Below are positions 1 to 8,288 of a stretch of 42,492 bases of DNA, one piece after another (within the stretch, counting starts at the first letter, position 1; every line of letters begins with the position of its first letter). The translations under genes were made by a program, and so were the position numbers. Source of the DNA: Pseudomonadota bacterium (GTDB lineage Bacteria; Desulfobacterota; WTBG01; JAPLJA01); NCBI GenBank assembly GCA_026388815.1, contig JAPLJA010000009.1, forward strand, positions 1 to 42,492. The letters are read 5' to 3'. Below the pieces are notes generated by a model. That model did not search any database, had not been told where the DNA came from, and saw nothing but the letters and a program-made list of their open reading frames with translations.

Positions 1-442
1 TATCGAGATACGCGAGTTGATCAAAGAGATCGGCAAAGAGAAAACAGTTATCTTGAGCTCCCATATCCTGCCTGAAGTGTCCGCAACCTGCAACCGGATC
101 ATTATCATCCATAAGGGCGAGATTGTGGGGAGCGGCACACCCGATGAGATGGCCCAAAGCAGCAAGAAGAGCGAGATTATCCATATCACGATCAAAGGGC
201 CGCTCGAAGATATCCAGAGACAATTGAATGAAATCCCTGAGGTTAAGGCATTTAAGGTGGCCAGCAGGGATGACGGCGTGAACTCCTTTGAGATCAAGAG
301 CGAGCTGGGCGTATACTTGTCTGAGAAGCTCTTCTTCATGGTGGTGAATAACCGCTGGATTTTAACCGAGTTGAAGAAGGAAACCGTAAACCTGGAAGAG
401 ATCTTCCTTAAGCTGACTACTGAGGAGAACAGTTCTCTTTGA
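1..442 (+). CDS. ABC transporter ATP-binding protein, C-terminal part (GldA-like)
   Basis: This is the 3' end of a gene that starts before the window. The reading frame is open from base 2, so the TTG at 17 in the ORF track is not a real start. The H-loop of an ABC ATPase is visible (TVILSSHILPEV), followed by the usual strand IIIIHKGEIVGSGTPDEM and a C-terminal accessory region of about 90 residues. The ATPase would energise the permease encoded downstream. The Walker A, signature and Walker B motifs lie outside the window. The following permease, GldG-like and DUF4340 genes identify it as the ATPase of a Gld-type ABC-2 exporter. Such systems occur widely in bacteria that do not glide, so a gliding role should not be assumed. 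Confidence 0.9.
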   Translation, partial: IEIRELIKEIGKEKTVILSSHILPEVSATCNRIIIIHKGEIVGSGTPDEMAQSSKKSEIIHITIKGPLEDIQRQLNEIPEVKAFKVASRDDGVNSFEIKSELGVYLSEKLFFMVVNNRWILTELKKETVNLEEIFLKLTTEENSSL

Positions 443-475
443 AGAGGATTCAAGGGGCCAAGGTGTCAAGGGTGT

Positions 476-500
476 AGGGGCGCGAGGCGGTGCCTCGCCC
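476..500. repeat. GTAGGGGCG-type palindromic repeat, copy 1
   Basis: The intergenic gap between the ATPase and permease genes contains GTAGGGGCG followed by a perfect 7-bp stem (GCGAGGC, loop GGT, GCCTCGC). It belongs with the similar elements at 3871-3923 and 5208-5231. The rest of the gap contains short reiterated GAACCCT-like words. It looks like a dispersed intergenic repeat rather than a terminator, because no T-tract follows. Confidence 0.5.
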
Positions 501-604
501 AAGGATTACCGCAAGAGCGGCCTTCGGTCTTATGAACCCTAGAACCCTCGAATCCTTGAACCCTGTTTAGTAATAATTATTTATTGGGAGAAAAACTTAA
601 ATCA

Positions 605-1327
605 ATGACCAAGATCCTTGCCATAACAAAAAAGGAGTTTAACAGTTACTTCAGCTCTCCCATTGCATATTGCTTTACCATTGCCTTTCTCATCCTCTCG
701 AACGGGATCTTCTTTTATGTCTGGCTCTTTTTCCTGAAGAACCAGGCGTCTTTGAGGGGATTCTTTTCTCTGCTTCCCTGGCTGTTCCTTTTCCTCGCTC
801 CTTCTCTCACCATGCGGGCGTGGGCAGAGGAGAAAAAACTCGGCACCATGGAACTGATGATGACCCTGCCGGTCAGGGACTATGAGGTCGTGCTGGGGAA
901 ATTTCTTGCCAGCCTGTGTTTCTTAACCTTCACGGTCCTCCTTACCCTGCCTCTCGTCTTTACCTGCTTCTATATGGGAGAACCGGATATGGGGCCCATC
1001 ATCGGCGGGTATTGCGGGGCTGTCCTTCTCGGCGCAACGTATCTCTCCATCGGGCTCTTTGTCTCAAGCCTGACGGAGAACCAGATCGTGGCTTTCATTT
1101 CAGGGGTATCGATTTGTTTCCTCCTCCTTCTCATCGGAGAGGAAATGATCATCTCGCGCTTGCCGGGCGTTCTCGTTCCACTTTTTGCTTACCTCGGCTT
1201 GGGGGCTCATTTTGACAGCATCGGGAGAGGAGTTCTTGATTCGCGGGACATCCTCTATTACCTCTCACTCACAGGCTTCTTCCTCTTCCTGAACGTCTGC
1301 ACAGTTGAGAGCAGGAAATGGAAGTGA
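605..1327 (+). CDS. ABC-2 type permease, GldF-like
   Basis: This is an integral membrane subunit of an ABC exporter with about six hydrophobic segments (for example PIAYCFTIAFLILSNGIFF and IVAFISGVSICFLLLLIGE). It has the ABC-2/GldF hallmark segment LAPSLTMRAWAEEKKLGTME after the second helix. I prefer the ATG at 605 (MTKILAITKKEF) over the TTG at 584, because GGGAG at 586-590 can serve only the later start, with a rather long spacing of 14 nt. It lies between the ATPase and a GldG-like gene, and its stop is 4 bases before the next start, so they are one operon. The substrate is unknown. Confidence 0.88.
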   Translation: MTKILAITKKEFNSYFSSPIAYCFTIAFLILSNGIFFYVWLFFLKNQASLRGFFSLLPWLFLFLAPSLTMRAWAEEKKLGTMELMMTLPVRDYEVVLGKFLASLCFLTFTVLLTLPLVFTCFYMGEPDMGPIIGGYCGAVLLGATYLSIGLFVSSLTENQIVAFISGVSICFLLLLIGEEMIISRLPGVLVPLFAYLGLGAHFDSIGRGVLDSRDILYYLSLTGFFLFLNVCTVESRKWK

Positions 1328-1331
1328 CGAA

Positions 1332-2939
1332 ATGATCTCCCGGATACTCAAGTACGGAACGAATCTGCTTATCCTGGTGCTCACGCTGGCGGGGATTCTC
1401 GCAGTCATCAACTATGTCTCGCTCAACCACTTTTTCCGCCTCGACTTAACGGAGAAAAGTGAATTCACCCTTGCGCCCTCCACGAAAAAGGTCCTGAAAG
1501 GATTGGATGATGTAGTAAACATCAAAGTTTACTTTTCAAGAAAGCTTCCGCCCTATCTCACCGGTCTTCAAAGACAGGTCCGGGATGTCCTCGACGAATA
1601 CCAGGCGTTATCCCGGGGAAAGCTGAAGGTTGAATTTATCGATCCCGGCATTGACCCCATGGCCCAGCAGAAGCTCCGTTTCATGGGGATTCCCCAGGTG
1701 CAGCTCAACATCTACGAAAAAGACCAGGCACAGCTCATCACCGTGTACCTCGGAATGGCTATCCTCTATGAAGACAAAAAGGAAATCATCCCGGTGATTA
1801 CCGATACGAATAACCTTGAATATGACCTTACCGGAGCCCTGATCAGGATGATCAGAAAAGAGTCGAAAACAGTGGGCTTCTTAACCGGTCATGGAGAAAG
1901 AGCGATAGAGGGGGATTATTCGCAGGTTCGATCGCTTCTGGAGAAGCAGTACCAGGTTGTGAAAGTTGAAACAAAAGACGGCAGGAAAATCGGGGATGAT
2001 ATCAACACCCTGGTGGTAGCAAACCCCAGGAAGATGGGTTTGAGAGACCTCTATGAGATTGACCATTTCATCATGAAAGGCGGCAAGGCGATTTTCTTAG
2101 TTGATACCGTAGACCTCATGGAGCAGAGACTCCAGGCATTCCCCATGGAATGCAGCATCGTCGATCTGCTCAAGACATACGGTGTCAAGGTGAACCCGGA
2201 TCTGGTACTGGATCTCTCAAACGCCCCGGCAATGTTCCGGAGCGGCATGTTTAACGTACAGCTCCCCTACCCCTTCTGGGTGAAGATCCAGAAGAAAAAC
2301 TTTGCCGCTGACCAGCCGATGGTCAATAAACTTGATTCCCTTGTCCTGCCCTGGGCAAGCTCCCTGGAACTGATTCCGGACAAGACCGGCAGCGTCAAGG
2401 CTGTGAGGCTGTTCAGGACTACTGATGTAGCCTTTAACCAGAAGGAATATTTCAACCTGAGCCCCGAACAGGCACCGCCTGACAAGAACCAGTGCAGGAG
2501 TTTTGTCATGGGCGCGCTCCTTTCCGGCCGTTTCAAGAGTTACTTTTCTGACAGAGCTGTACCCCCGATCGAGGGAACATCAAAAAATGCGCCTGAGCAG
2601 AGGGAAGAGGCAATCAAGGAAAGCAAAGAGACACAGATCATTGTGGTGGGCAATTCCCGCTTTCTCCAGAACCAGTTTTTTGAAATCACGCAATCCAAGG
2701 GGAATGAGGTCTTCTTCCTGAATATCGTTGACTGGCTGAACATCGGTGAAGAGCTGATCGGGATACGGACGAAAGGATTCGTTGACCGTCCGCTCAAGGT
2801 GCTCTCCAGCCGGGAAAGGACAGTGATCCAGTTCATCAACATCCTCGGCATGTCCATTGTTATGATTGCCTTTGGGTTCTTCCGTCTCTACCTGAAGAGG
2901 AAGAAGAAGGCTCAGGTTTTTACACCGGCTACACCATGA
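1332..2939 (+). CDS. GldG-like ABC transport auxiliary protein
   Basis: This is a GldG-family protein (ABC_transp_aux type). It has one N-terminal membrane helix (LLILVLTLAGILAVINYVS), a large soluble region that begins with the family-typical FRLDLTEKSEFTLAPSTKKV, a central strand GFLTGHGER, and a C-terminal membrane helix (FINILGMSIVMIAFGFFRLYL). The first codon of the ORF track (1305) lies inside the permease gene. The ATG at 1332 has GGAAG upstream at good spacing, so I use it, giving about 535 residues. It overlaps the next gene by ATGA, indicating translational coupling. In this family it forms the extracytoplasmic partner of the GldA/GldF-type exporter. Confidence 0.88.
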   Translation: MISRILKYGTNLLILVLTLAGILAVINYVSLNHFFRLDLTEKSEFTLAPSTKKVLKGLDDVVNIKVYFSRKLPPYLTGLQRQVRDVLDEYQALSRGKLKVEFIDPGIDPMAQQKLRFMGIPQVQLNIYEKDQAQLITVYLGMAILYEDKKEIIPVITDTNNLEYDLTGALIRMIRKESKTVGFLTGHGERAIEGDYSQVRSLLEKQYQVVKVETKDGRKIGDDINTLVVANPRKMGLRDLYEIDHFIMKGGKAIFLVDTVDLMEQRLQAFPMECSIVDLLKTYGVKVNPDLVLDLSNAPAMFRSGMFNVQLPYPFWVKIQKKNFAADQPMVNKLDSLVLPWASSLELIPDKTGSVKAVRLFRTTDVAFNQKEYFNLSPEQAPPDKNQCRSFVMGALLSGRFKSYFSDRAVPPIEGTSKNAPEQREEAIKESKETQIIVVGNSRFLQNQFFEITQSKGNEVFFLNIVDWLNIGEELIGIRTKGFVDRPLKVLSSRERTVIQFINILGMSIVMIAFGFFRLYLKRKKKAQVFTPATP

Positions 2940-3874
2940 GATTCAAGATTACTCTTACCTTAGTTGCCATTCTCATCATCCTGGGCATCGCTGCTTACCT
3001 TTTTGAACGGGGAGGAGTCAGAGAACAGCAGGAAGCTTCCCCTAAGGCAACTATCTTCCCTGCCTTTAAGACCGAACAGGCAGCAGTTATTTCGATCAAG
3101 ACCAGGGGAAAAACCGTTTCCCTCGTAAAGCAAGACAATTGGATGGTCGCACTCAATGAAGGTTATTATCCGGCAGATAAGGGCGAAGTGGGGAACATCT
3201 TCAAGACCCTGAACAATATGCAGAGGGAAAACATTGTCTCAACCGACCCCAACAAATACCCTCTCTTTGAGCTTGACCCGGCGAATGGAGTAGAAGTAAA
3301 GATCAACAAATCAGACAATACTCCTCTCGCCCACTTCTTCGTGGGTAAGAACGGCCCGGATTTAATCAGCACCTACATCCGGATAGAAGGAGAAAAAGAG
3401 GTTTTCCTGTTAACCGGAATGCTCAATGCAACATTCGGAAAGGAGTTAAAGGACTGGCGGGACAAGGCCATTTTCAACCTGAAGGCAGAAGACATAGTGA
3501 GAGTAGACATCACTTCCCCAAAAAAGAAAATCTCTCTGATAAAAGATGAGAAAGGAAACTGGGAGATGGCTGCGCCGGAAAAAGCAAAGGTAAAAAAGGA
3601 TGTAATCGAAGGTATGGTCAATACCCTCGCCACGCTCAAGGCCTATGACTTTGAAGACGGTGCAAATCTGAAGACCTGCGGCTTGATCAGTCCTTCTGCT
3701 AAAATTCAGATAACCATGAAAGACAATTCTACCTTTACACTGCTGATTGGAAAGGAAAAGGATTCCTCAAAACGGTATGCCAAAAGAGAAGACAATCCTA
3801 CCGTTTTCCTGGTACAGAATTTCGATTTGGGGCCGATCATGAAAAATACTTCAGAGTTGAAGGAGAAACCGTAG
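2936..3874 (+). CDS. DUF4340 domain protein
   Basis: This is a 312-residue protein with an N-terminal signal anchor (ITLTLVAILIILGIAAYLF) and a periplasmic part made of repeated DUF4340-like units, such as VSLVKQDNWMVA, WRDKAIFNL and LLIGKEKDSSKRYAKRED. DUF4340 proteins regularly follow gldG-like genes, as here, with a 4-base ATGA overlap. Its function within the transporter complex is not established. The stop codon TAG is part of a GTAGGGGCG repeat. The last 125 bp have a diverged second copy at 4671-4795. Confidence 0.88.
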   Translation: MRFKITLTLVAILIILGIAAYLFERGGVREQQEASPKATIFPAFKTEQAAVISIKTRGKTVSLVKQDNWMVALNEGYYPADKGEVGNIFKTLNNMQRENIVSTDPNKYPLFELDPANGVEVKINKSDNTPLAHFFVGKNGPDLISTYIRIEGEKEVFLLTGMLNATFGKELKDWRDKAIFNLKAEDIVRVDITSPKKKISLIKDEKGNWEMAAPEKAKVKKDVIEGMVNTLATLKAYDFEDGANLKTCGLISPSAKIQITMKDNSTFTLLIGKEKDSSKRYAKREDNPTVFLVQNFDLGPIMKNTSELKEKP

Positions 3875-3923
3875 GGGCGCACCTATGTATGCGCCCAAAA
3901 TATGGCGAGCCGGTGGTTCGCCC
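3871..3923. repeat. GTAGGGGCG-type palindromic repeat, copy 2 (double palindrome)
   Basis: Two palindromes lie in a row. The first is GGGCGC...GCGCCC at 3875-3896. The second is GGCGAGCCGGTGGTTCGCCC at 3904-3923. The leading GTAG supplies the TAG stop of the DUF4340 gene. The second palindrome is nearly the same as the one at 5208-5228. This is a dispersed element family of the host chromosome and was not found in the island. Confidence 0.55.
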
Positions 3924-3983
3924 TTGCGGTTGACATGACTACTTCTGTGTGGTTAAATTATAATAAGACCAAGGAGATCATTA

Positions 3984-4235
3984 ATGCTTAAATCAAAAGC
4001 CACAAAAAATGAAGCCATTATCATCCCTGCAAAGATAGCTAAAAAGCTCGCTCTGAAAGAGGGAACGATCGTAGAGGCACGTGTTGAAAAAGGGAAACTA
4101 CTGATTCTCGGTAAAAAGAACAAAGCCAATCATATAATGCGGTATGCCGGTATATGGGAAAAAGAAGAGGTTGAGAAGATTTTTGGCAAAATACACAGGG
4201 ACTGGGCTAAATGGCAAAAGAACTTGCCTGTGTAG
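3984..4235 (+). CDS. AbrB/MazE-like antitoxin
   Basis: This small protein of 83 residues has an N-terminal swapped-hairpin (AbrB/SpoVT) DNA-binding domain: NEAIIIPAKIAKKLALKEGTIVEARVEKGKLLI. The C-terminal tail (RYAGIWEKEEVEKIFGKI) is the sort that wraps the toxin. It overlaps the PIN-toxin gene by 25 bp, the arrangement of type II toxin-antitoxin pairs, and probably represses its own operon. Its start at 3984 has AAGGAG upstream. The pair lies between two copies of a DUF4340 3' end, which suggests it arrived by recombination. Confidence 0.85.
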   Translation: MLKSKATKNEAIIIPAKIAKKLALKEGTIVEARVEKGKLLILGKKNKANHIMRYAGIWEKEEVEKIFGKIHRDWAKWQKNLPV

Positions 4236-4603
4236 ATACTGATATCTGTGTAGACTTTCTCAGAAAAAAAGAACCTGGCTTTAACCTTCTTCTAAAACTC
4301 CTTGAAGATTATAACCCTTGTATTACTTCCATTACTGCATTTGAACTCTTCCTGGGTCACATAAAGATGAAACGGAAAGAACCTATTGATGATTTTATAA
4401 ATCAATTTGTTCTTCTCCCATTTGATCTTAAAGCCTCAAGGGCTTCAGCAAAAATACAGTCCTCTCTTGATAAGAAAGGCAAAGGGATCGGCATTCCCGA
4501 TCTACTTATTGCTGGCATTTGTATCGCAAATAACATTCCATTATTAACCTTAAACACAAAACATTTCTCAAGAGTTACCGGACTGGAACTCGTTAAATTT
4601 TAA
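4211..4603 (+). CDS. PIN-domain toxin, VapC-like
   Basis: This 130-residue PIN-domain protein is predicted to be a Mg2+-dependent RNase of a type II toxin-antitoxin system. The acidic residues expected in the active site are present: VDTDICVDFLR near the start, FELFLG in the middle, and GIPDLLIAGICIANNIPLLTLN near the end. It overlaps the AbrB-like antitoxin gene by 25 bp, so the two are co-translated. The length is normal for VapC, and nothing suggests inactivation. The RNA target cannot be read from sequence. Confidence 0.87.
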   Translation: MAKELACVDTDICVDFLRKKEPGFNLLLKLLEDYNPCITSITAFELFLGHIKMKRKEPIDDFINQFVLLPFDLKASRASAKIQSSLDKKGKGIGIPDLLIAGICIANNIPLLTLNTKHFSRVTGLELVKF

Positions 4604-4670
4604 ACCCTCTTTTAGTTTCGCCTGTACCAAGATTAATATTTTATCTTTATTTAGCCCATCCCTTTCCTCG

Positions 4671-4795
4671 AAAAGGAAAAAGATTCCTCAAAACGCTACG
4701 TAAAGAGAGACGACAATCCCACCATCTTCCTGGTACAGAATTTCGATTTGGGACCGCTTCTGAAGGACACACCAGAGATGAAGGAAGGGAAGTAG
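4671..4795 (+). pseudogene. Relic of a DUF4340 gene 3' end
   Basis: This stretch aligns without gaps to bases 3750-3874, the last 125 bp of the intact DUF4340 gene. It would translate as KDSSKRYVKRDDNPTIFLV... and ends in a TAG at the same place. It has no start or upstream domain. The substitutions include many synonymous ones, so it looks like an older paralogous gene that lost its 5' part, or a duplication made when the toxin-antitoxin pair entered. The rest of 4604-4899 holds nothing else that I recognise. Confidence 0.8.
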
Positions 4796-4899
4796 GAGCG
4801 AGCCACTAATCCACTTTTTAACTAAGGGGCTATTGAGGGAAATATTACGAAGAATAGGTAGGAGTTGTCAAGACAAGATCTTTCTCAGATTGAATCTTG

Positions 4900-5124
4900 T
4901 CAGGCTACAGCATGTTGAACAGGCGTAACTTCTACAATAATTTTCTTCAAGTTATCACCAACAACCACACTCGCGTTTAAAATCTCTAACCCTGCAATCT
5001 TGCCGTCAGGCCCATAGTCAGCTACCACATCTTCACTGAGCTCTCTGTTTTCCGCAGTCCCAGGCTTAAGTTGTTTGAACTCAATATAGAGGGCATCAAC
5101 TTCTGGATCATAATGAATTTTCAT
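4900..5124 (-). CDS. DUF2283 family protein
   Basis: This 74-residue protein has the typical DUF2283 pattern: MKIHYDPEVDALYIEF, then VADYGPDGKIAGLEILNAS. The family is small, probably a compact beta-rich fold, and of unknown function; it is often found near toxin-antitoxin loci. The start at 5124 has a strong GAGGAGGC ribosome binding site. It is separate from the plus-strand PIN toxin gene and has its own leader. Confidence 0.88.
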   Translation of the reverse strand: MKIHYDPEVDALYIEFKQLKPGTAENRELSEDVVADYGPDGKIAGLEILNASVVVGDNLKKIIVEVTPVQHAVA

Positions 5125-5207
5125 GTATTCGCCTCCTCATTAGAATAATACACCTTAAACTTTGCATGATTCGAAAATCTGATAGGTTTCATTTTTCCTC
5201 AAGGCAC

Positions 5208-5231
5208 GGGCGAGCCAGTGGTTCGCCCCTA
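5208..5231. repeat. GTAGGGGCG-type palindromic repeat, copy 3
   Basis: GGGCGAGCCA and TGGTTCGCCC form a 10-bp inverted repeat with one mismatch around a single base. On the minus strand it reads GTAGGGGCGAACC, and the TAG within it is the stop codon of the DUF1786 gene. It is nearly identical to the second palindrome at 3904-3923. Confidence 0.6.
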
Positions 5232-6275
5232 CTTCGTCTTCGCCTGTACCGCCTTTATCAACCCAATTGGTCCGGTCATCATCATATTTCCATAAGGGGC
5301 GGCAAATTCAAATTGCAGGCCGGTTTCCCTGAAAATTTCCCGGTGCGGACCGGTAACTTTTATTGACAACTCGTTGAGAGGATGGGGCTTAAAAATAACT
5401 GCCCCGTGCCCTCCCCTTTCAAACACCTCATCATTGGTTATGTCGCCGCTGACAAACAGTTCAATCTGCTCCCGCAAATCTGCCGGAGTTAAGCTCAGGG
5501 TGTGAAGCTCCATCAGCCCATCAATCTCACCCTGCGAAAAAAGCACCGCTAAGGTATGGTTATTCCCCACATTAACCAAGAGGGATGGCCGGGTGTTTTC
5601 CTCCATACATCCGACGATGGCTGAAAAAGAAGTGTCCATAAGGAGGATGCGGGCATGAGGGAGCTGTTCCTTGGCTGCCTGGCAGGCAGAATGCATCCTC
5701 TTGTACTGAGGAGGAATCTCATTATCCCAGTAGGCAAAATTGATTGGGCTTCTTTTTACCTGTAATAATCTTTCAAAGGTCGCAAACCTGAACTTTCTGG
5801 CTGAGGAGTTCAAAGGGGGAGTACCGTGATCCTGGACCGCCAGGGCTATCACCCCGATGTTGAAGTCTTCGCCGAAGTTTTTGAAAAATTCTCTCAGAAG
5901 CTCCAGATTAACTTCCCGTAAATAAAATTGTTCTCCGGTAAAATCCGGAGGAAGTGCCTCTCTAATCTCAATGCCCAGGGACTCAACCTCTTCGAGGTTA
6001 TCCCGCACAGAAAAGGCTGCATCTCTCATCATAATTACCCTGTGCCCCTGCCTTACACGCTCTTTCAGGATTGAAGTGATCCCTCCCCCTCCAATGGTAT
6101 CGCCCGTAAAAAAGAGGTCTCTCCTGCACCTCTGTATCCTCTCCCCCAGGAATAGGGTGGGAGCAGGAAGTACGAGGCTGATCATGCCTTCCATAGTCTT
6201 ATTAGGGTCATAGATGAGAATATCCTGTGTCCCTGCCCCGATATCGATGGCAAGGATCTTTCGTCCTTCAGCCAC
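5229..6275 (-). CDS. DUF1786 family protein (actin-like ATPase fold)
   Basis: This 348-residue protein opens with ILAIDIGAGTQDILIYD, a phosphate-1 motif of the ASKHA (actin/sugar kinase/Hsp70) fold, and matches the DUF1786 pattern throughout (ALAVQDHGTPP; LLVNVGNNHTLAVLF as a likely second phosphate motif). Family members have been loosely linked to pyruvate formate-lyase activating enzymes, but the reaction is unproven. It is 2 bases downstream of the tonB-like gene and so probably co-transcribed with it. The stop codon comes from a palindromic repeat, so the last few residues may have been altered by that insertion. Confidence 0.82.
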   Translation of the reverse strand: MAEGRKILAIDIGAGTQDILIYDPNKTMEGMISLVLPAPTLFLGERIQRCRRDLFFTGDTIGGGGITSILKERVRQGHRVIMMRDAAFSVRDNLEEVESLGIEIREALPPDFTGEQFYLREVNLELLREFFKNFGEDFNIGVIALAVQDHGTPPLNSSARKFRFATFERLLQVKRSPINFAYWDNEIPPQYKRMHSACQAAKEQLPHARILLMDTSFSAIVGCMEENTRPSLLVNVGNNHTLAVLFSQGEIDGLMELHTLSLTPADLREQIELFVSGDITNDEVFERGGHGAVIFKPHPLNELSIKVTGPHREIFRETGLQFEFAAPYGNMMMTGPIGLIKAVQAKTK

Positions 6276-6277
6276 GT

Positions 6278-7147
6278 TTAACCCTCAAAATCTTTGAGCC
6301 TGAATACAATTGGTACCTTTACTTCGATGGAGGGATGCTCGATACAGATCGGGAAAGGTGGATAGGGGGCTGCTTCACTGATTGCCTTCCTGGCAGCCTC
6401 GTCTAACACAGGATAGCCGGATCTTTCGACTATCCGTATATCCTTTACCCCTCCACCCCGAAGAAGGGTAAAGGCACAATAGGCTGTTCCTTCATACTGG
6501 TTCTTCCGGGCAAGGAAGGGATACGATTTTACCCTTTCAATTTTCTCCTTGATCCTCCTCTGAAACTCTTTCAGTTCATCGCGAATGCCGCCTCTTCCCT
6601 CACCTTTACCGGCGCCTGCTCCACTTCCAATCCCGCTGCCTATCCCGCTTCCCACTCCACTGCCTATACCGCTGCCAACTCCGCTCCCGATCCCGCTTCC
6701 ATTGCCATCACCTGTTCCTCCACCCGTACCAGCACCTTTTCCCATACCCGCTTCACTCTCTCCCAAACCCTTCACGACACCGGATGGTTCCTGTATGGAA
6801 GCAACCTTTTTTTCTTCTTCAACCCTTTGAGGAGAAGGAATTACACTCTCTTTGCTCTCGATCGGCACAGGCTTTGCTACATCTTTTTTCATTTTGTTTT
6901 TTAACTCATCACTCTTAACTCTTAACTCATTACTGCTTTCCCCACCACCACCTCCACCCCCACCGCCTTCTTTCATCCCTATCAGCTCAACTTCAATTGA
7001 AAAAGGGGAATTAGATTGGATGTGCATCGACTTCTCGATCAAAAGGCTGAAAAGAAAAAGGTGAAAAGAAAAAGAGACGATCAGGAAAAAAGAAAATCTG
7101 TCCTGGGGTCTTATGGCAAGAAATTTTCTCGATAATTGTTTAAGCAT
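6278..7147 (-). CDS. TonB-family energy transducer
   Basis: This 289-residue protein has a cytoplasmic N-terminus, one membrane helix ([20 protein letters not shown]), a long periplasmic linker and a C-terminal TonB domain ([38 protein letters not shown]). It should pass proton-motive energy to outer-membrane receptors or a related envelope process. The linker is odd: it lacks the usual Pro-rich EP/KP repeats and instead has a run of nine glycines and a tandem [11 protein letters not shown] tract. The gene is 2 bases from DUF1786. No exbB/exbD is in view. Confidence 0.86.
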   Translation of the reverse strand: MLKQLSRKFLAIRPQDRFSFFLIVSFSFHLFLFSLLIEKSMHIQSNSPFSIEVELIGMKEGGGGGGGGGESSNELRVKSDELKNKMKKDVAKPVPIESKESVIPSPQRVEEEKKVASIQEPSGVVKGLGESEAGMGKGAGTGGGTGDGNGSGIGSGVGSGIGSGVGSGIGSGIGSGAGAGKGEGRGGIRDELKEFQRRIKEKIERVKSYPFLARKNQYEGTAYCAFTLLRGGGVKDIRIVERSGYPVLDEAARKAISEAAPYPPFPICIEHPSIEVKVPIVFRLKDFEG

Positions 7148-7558
7148 ACAGAAAATATAACGTTATCTTAAGTCCAAATCAATCCTTATCTTTTTGCAAG
7201 TCGAGCATAATGCTGTGGAAAACTTTTCAAACACAAAAGGCGTGCCAAAGGCGTAGCGCTGCATTTAAGGGTCATTATCCATAACCATCTGATATATCAT
7301 TGCTTTTTTACTGCTCAAAAAATGATCAATCTGCTGAAACCAGCTTAAATATGGGGCGTCACGAAGAATAAATGCTGGTTTATCAACAAGCAATCCACAG
7401 GTTAAGCTGAAAACAAAAACCCCTTGTATACTCCGTTGAATATTGTTTATAATTACTCTTGCGTGATAAATATGAGTTCCATGGATCTTGTCATTCTCAT
7501 CTTGAATCTCTTAAAGGAAATTCTCGGGGGATAAACATTTTCAACAGAGGGAGGAATT
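7148..7558. other. Intergenic region between divergent tonB-like and TIGR04073-like genes
   Basis: This is 411 bases without a convincing gene. Apart from the promoter candidate described separately (7424-7453), I see AT-rich sequence and no RNA gene, no strong hairpin and no repeat. Both neighbouring genes read outward from it, so it should hold two promoters. Confidence 0.5.
7424..7453 (+). promoter_or_regulatory. Candidate sigma-70 promoter for the TIGR04073-like gene
   Basis: TTGTAT and a perfect TATAAT are separated by 18 nt, about 105 nt before the start codon of the downstream gene. The -10 box is a full match and the -35 box is weak. Confidence 0.45.
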
Positions 7559-8011
7559 ATGAAGAAAGCGATACTGTTTTGCCTGACATTTGTTCTGATC
7601 TGTCTGTTTGCTCTGCCATGTAGCGCTATTGATAACACTGGTGTACCTTGGATATACCGGCCTTTTAAAAAACTGGGACGCGGGGTAACCAACCTTGTTA
7701 CTTCACCTCTCGAGATCCCCAATCAAATGTATGTTGTCTCGCGCAAAGAGTATGACGAGTCTGCTCAGACCTGGGCAGTAGTCGGCGGTTATATCGCTGG
7801 ATTTTTTTCTGGTTTCGGTTATGCTGGCTGGAGGATGGCTGCAGGAGCTTATGACACGATCACCTTCCCTTTCCCCAGTTACGAGTATTCTCTCATTGAA
7901 CCGGAATTTATCAGCACTGAGATGGCCACAAGGGTGGAAAAGAAAGAAGTGAAGAAGGAAGAAAAAAAGGAAGTAAAGGAAGAGCAAACGACAACTCCCC
8001 AGAATAAATAA
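7559..8011 (+). CDS. Exosortase-system-associated secreted protein, TIGR04073-like
   Basis: This 150-residue protein has a signal peptide (KKAILFCLTFVLICLFALPCSA). The mature part carries the family pattern KKLGRGVTNLVTSPLEIPNQMY, then a glycine-rich hydrophobic stretch (GGYIAGFFSGFGYAGWRMAAGAYDTITFPFP) and YSLIEPEF. The C-terminus is a charged KKEEKKEVKEE tail. TIGR04073 proteins are found with exosortase systems in Gram-negative bacteria and have no defined role. The start has GGAGG just upstream. It probably localises to the periplasm or outer membrane. Confidence 0.8.
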   Translation: MKKAILFCLTFVLICLFALPCSAIDNTGVPWIYRPFKKLGRGVTNLVTSPLEIPNQMYVVSRKEYDESAQTWAVVGGYIAGFFSGFGYAGWRMAAGAYDTITFPFPSYEYSLIEPEFISTEMATRVEKKEVKKEEKKEVKEEQTTTPQNK

Positions 8012-8108
8012 TGGGTAAAAGCGTTCTTTCCTGAATTATAGTTGACAAACGAGATTGAATATTTTAAAAGTTTTGGAAACAATACCATGGAGAGGAGGGA
8101 AAAAGATA

Positions 8109-8279
8109 ATGGCAGCTGTTGTTGATGAGGCAAAATGCAATGCGTGCAAGACATGCGCTGAAGTGTGCCCGGTTGAAGCAATCACCGTTGAATCGAAGGC
8201 CAAAGTCGATCCGGATACCTGCGTAGATTGCGGAACATGCGTGGAAGAGTGCCCTGAAGGGGCTATTTCCCTGCCTTAA
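8109..8279 (+). CDS. 2[4Fe-4S] ferredoxin
   Basis: This 56-residue bacterial ferredoxin has two complete cluster motifs: CNACKTCAEVCP and CVDCGTCVEECP. It carries electrons at low potential in the cytoplasm of anaerobes. The ORF-track start at 8055 is wrong: AGGAGGG at 8093-8099 precedes the ATG at 8109 by 9 nt, and the family starts here. A strong terminator follows the stop at once, so it is the last gene of its unit and the last host gene before the island. Confidence 0.93.
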   Translation: MAAVVDEAKCNACKTCAEVCPVEAITVESKAKVDPDTCVDCGTCVEECPEGAISLP

Positions 8280-8288
8280 AGTTTGAAA

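Noticed and set aside
6613-6710. Tandem short repeats resembling a CRISPR or minisatellite array
   Set aside because: The period follows codons for GSG repeats within a valid protein; there are no unique spacers and no cas genes.
6585-6830. Proline/leucine-rich plus-strand ORF
   Set aside because: It is the reverse complement of the Gly-Ser repeat tract of the TonB-like protein and has no independent support.
7231-7247. Sigma-54-like promoter on the minus strand (TGGCACG...TTGTG) before the tonB-like gene
   Set aside because: The essential GC of the -12 element is replaced by GT, and no sigma-54 activator gene is in view.
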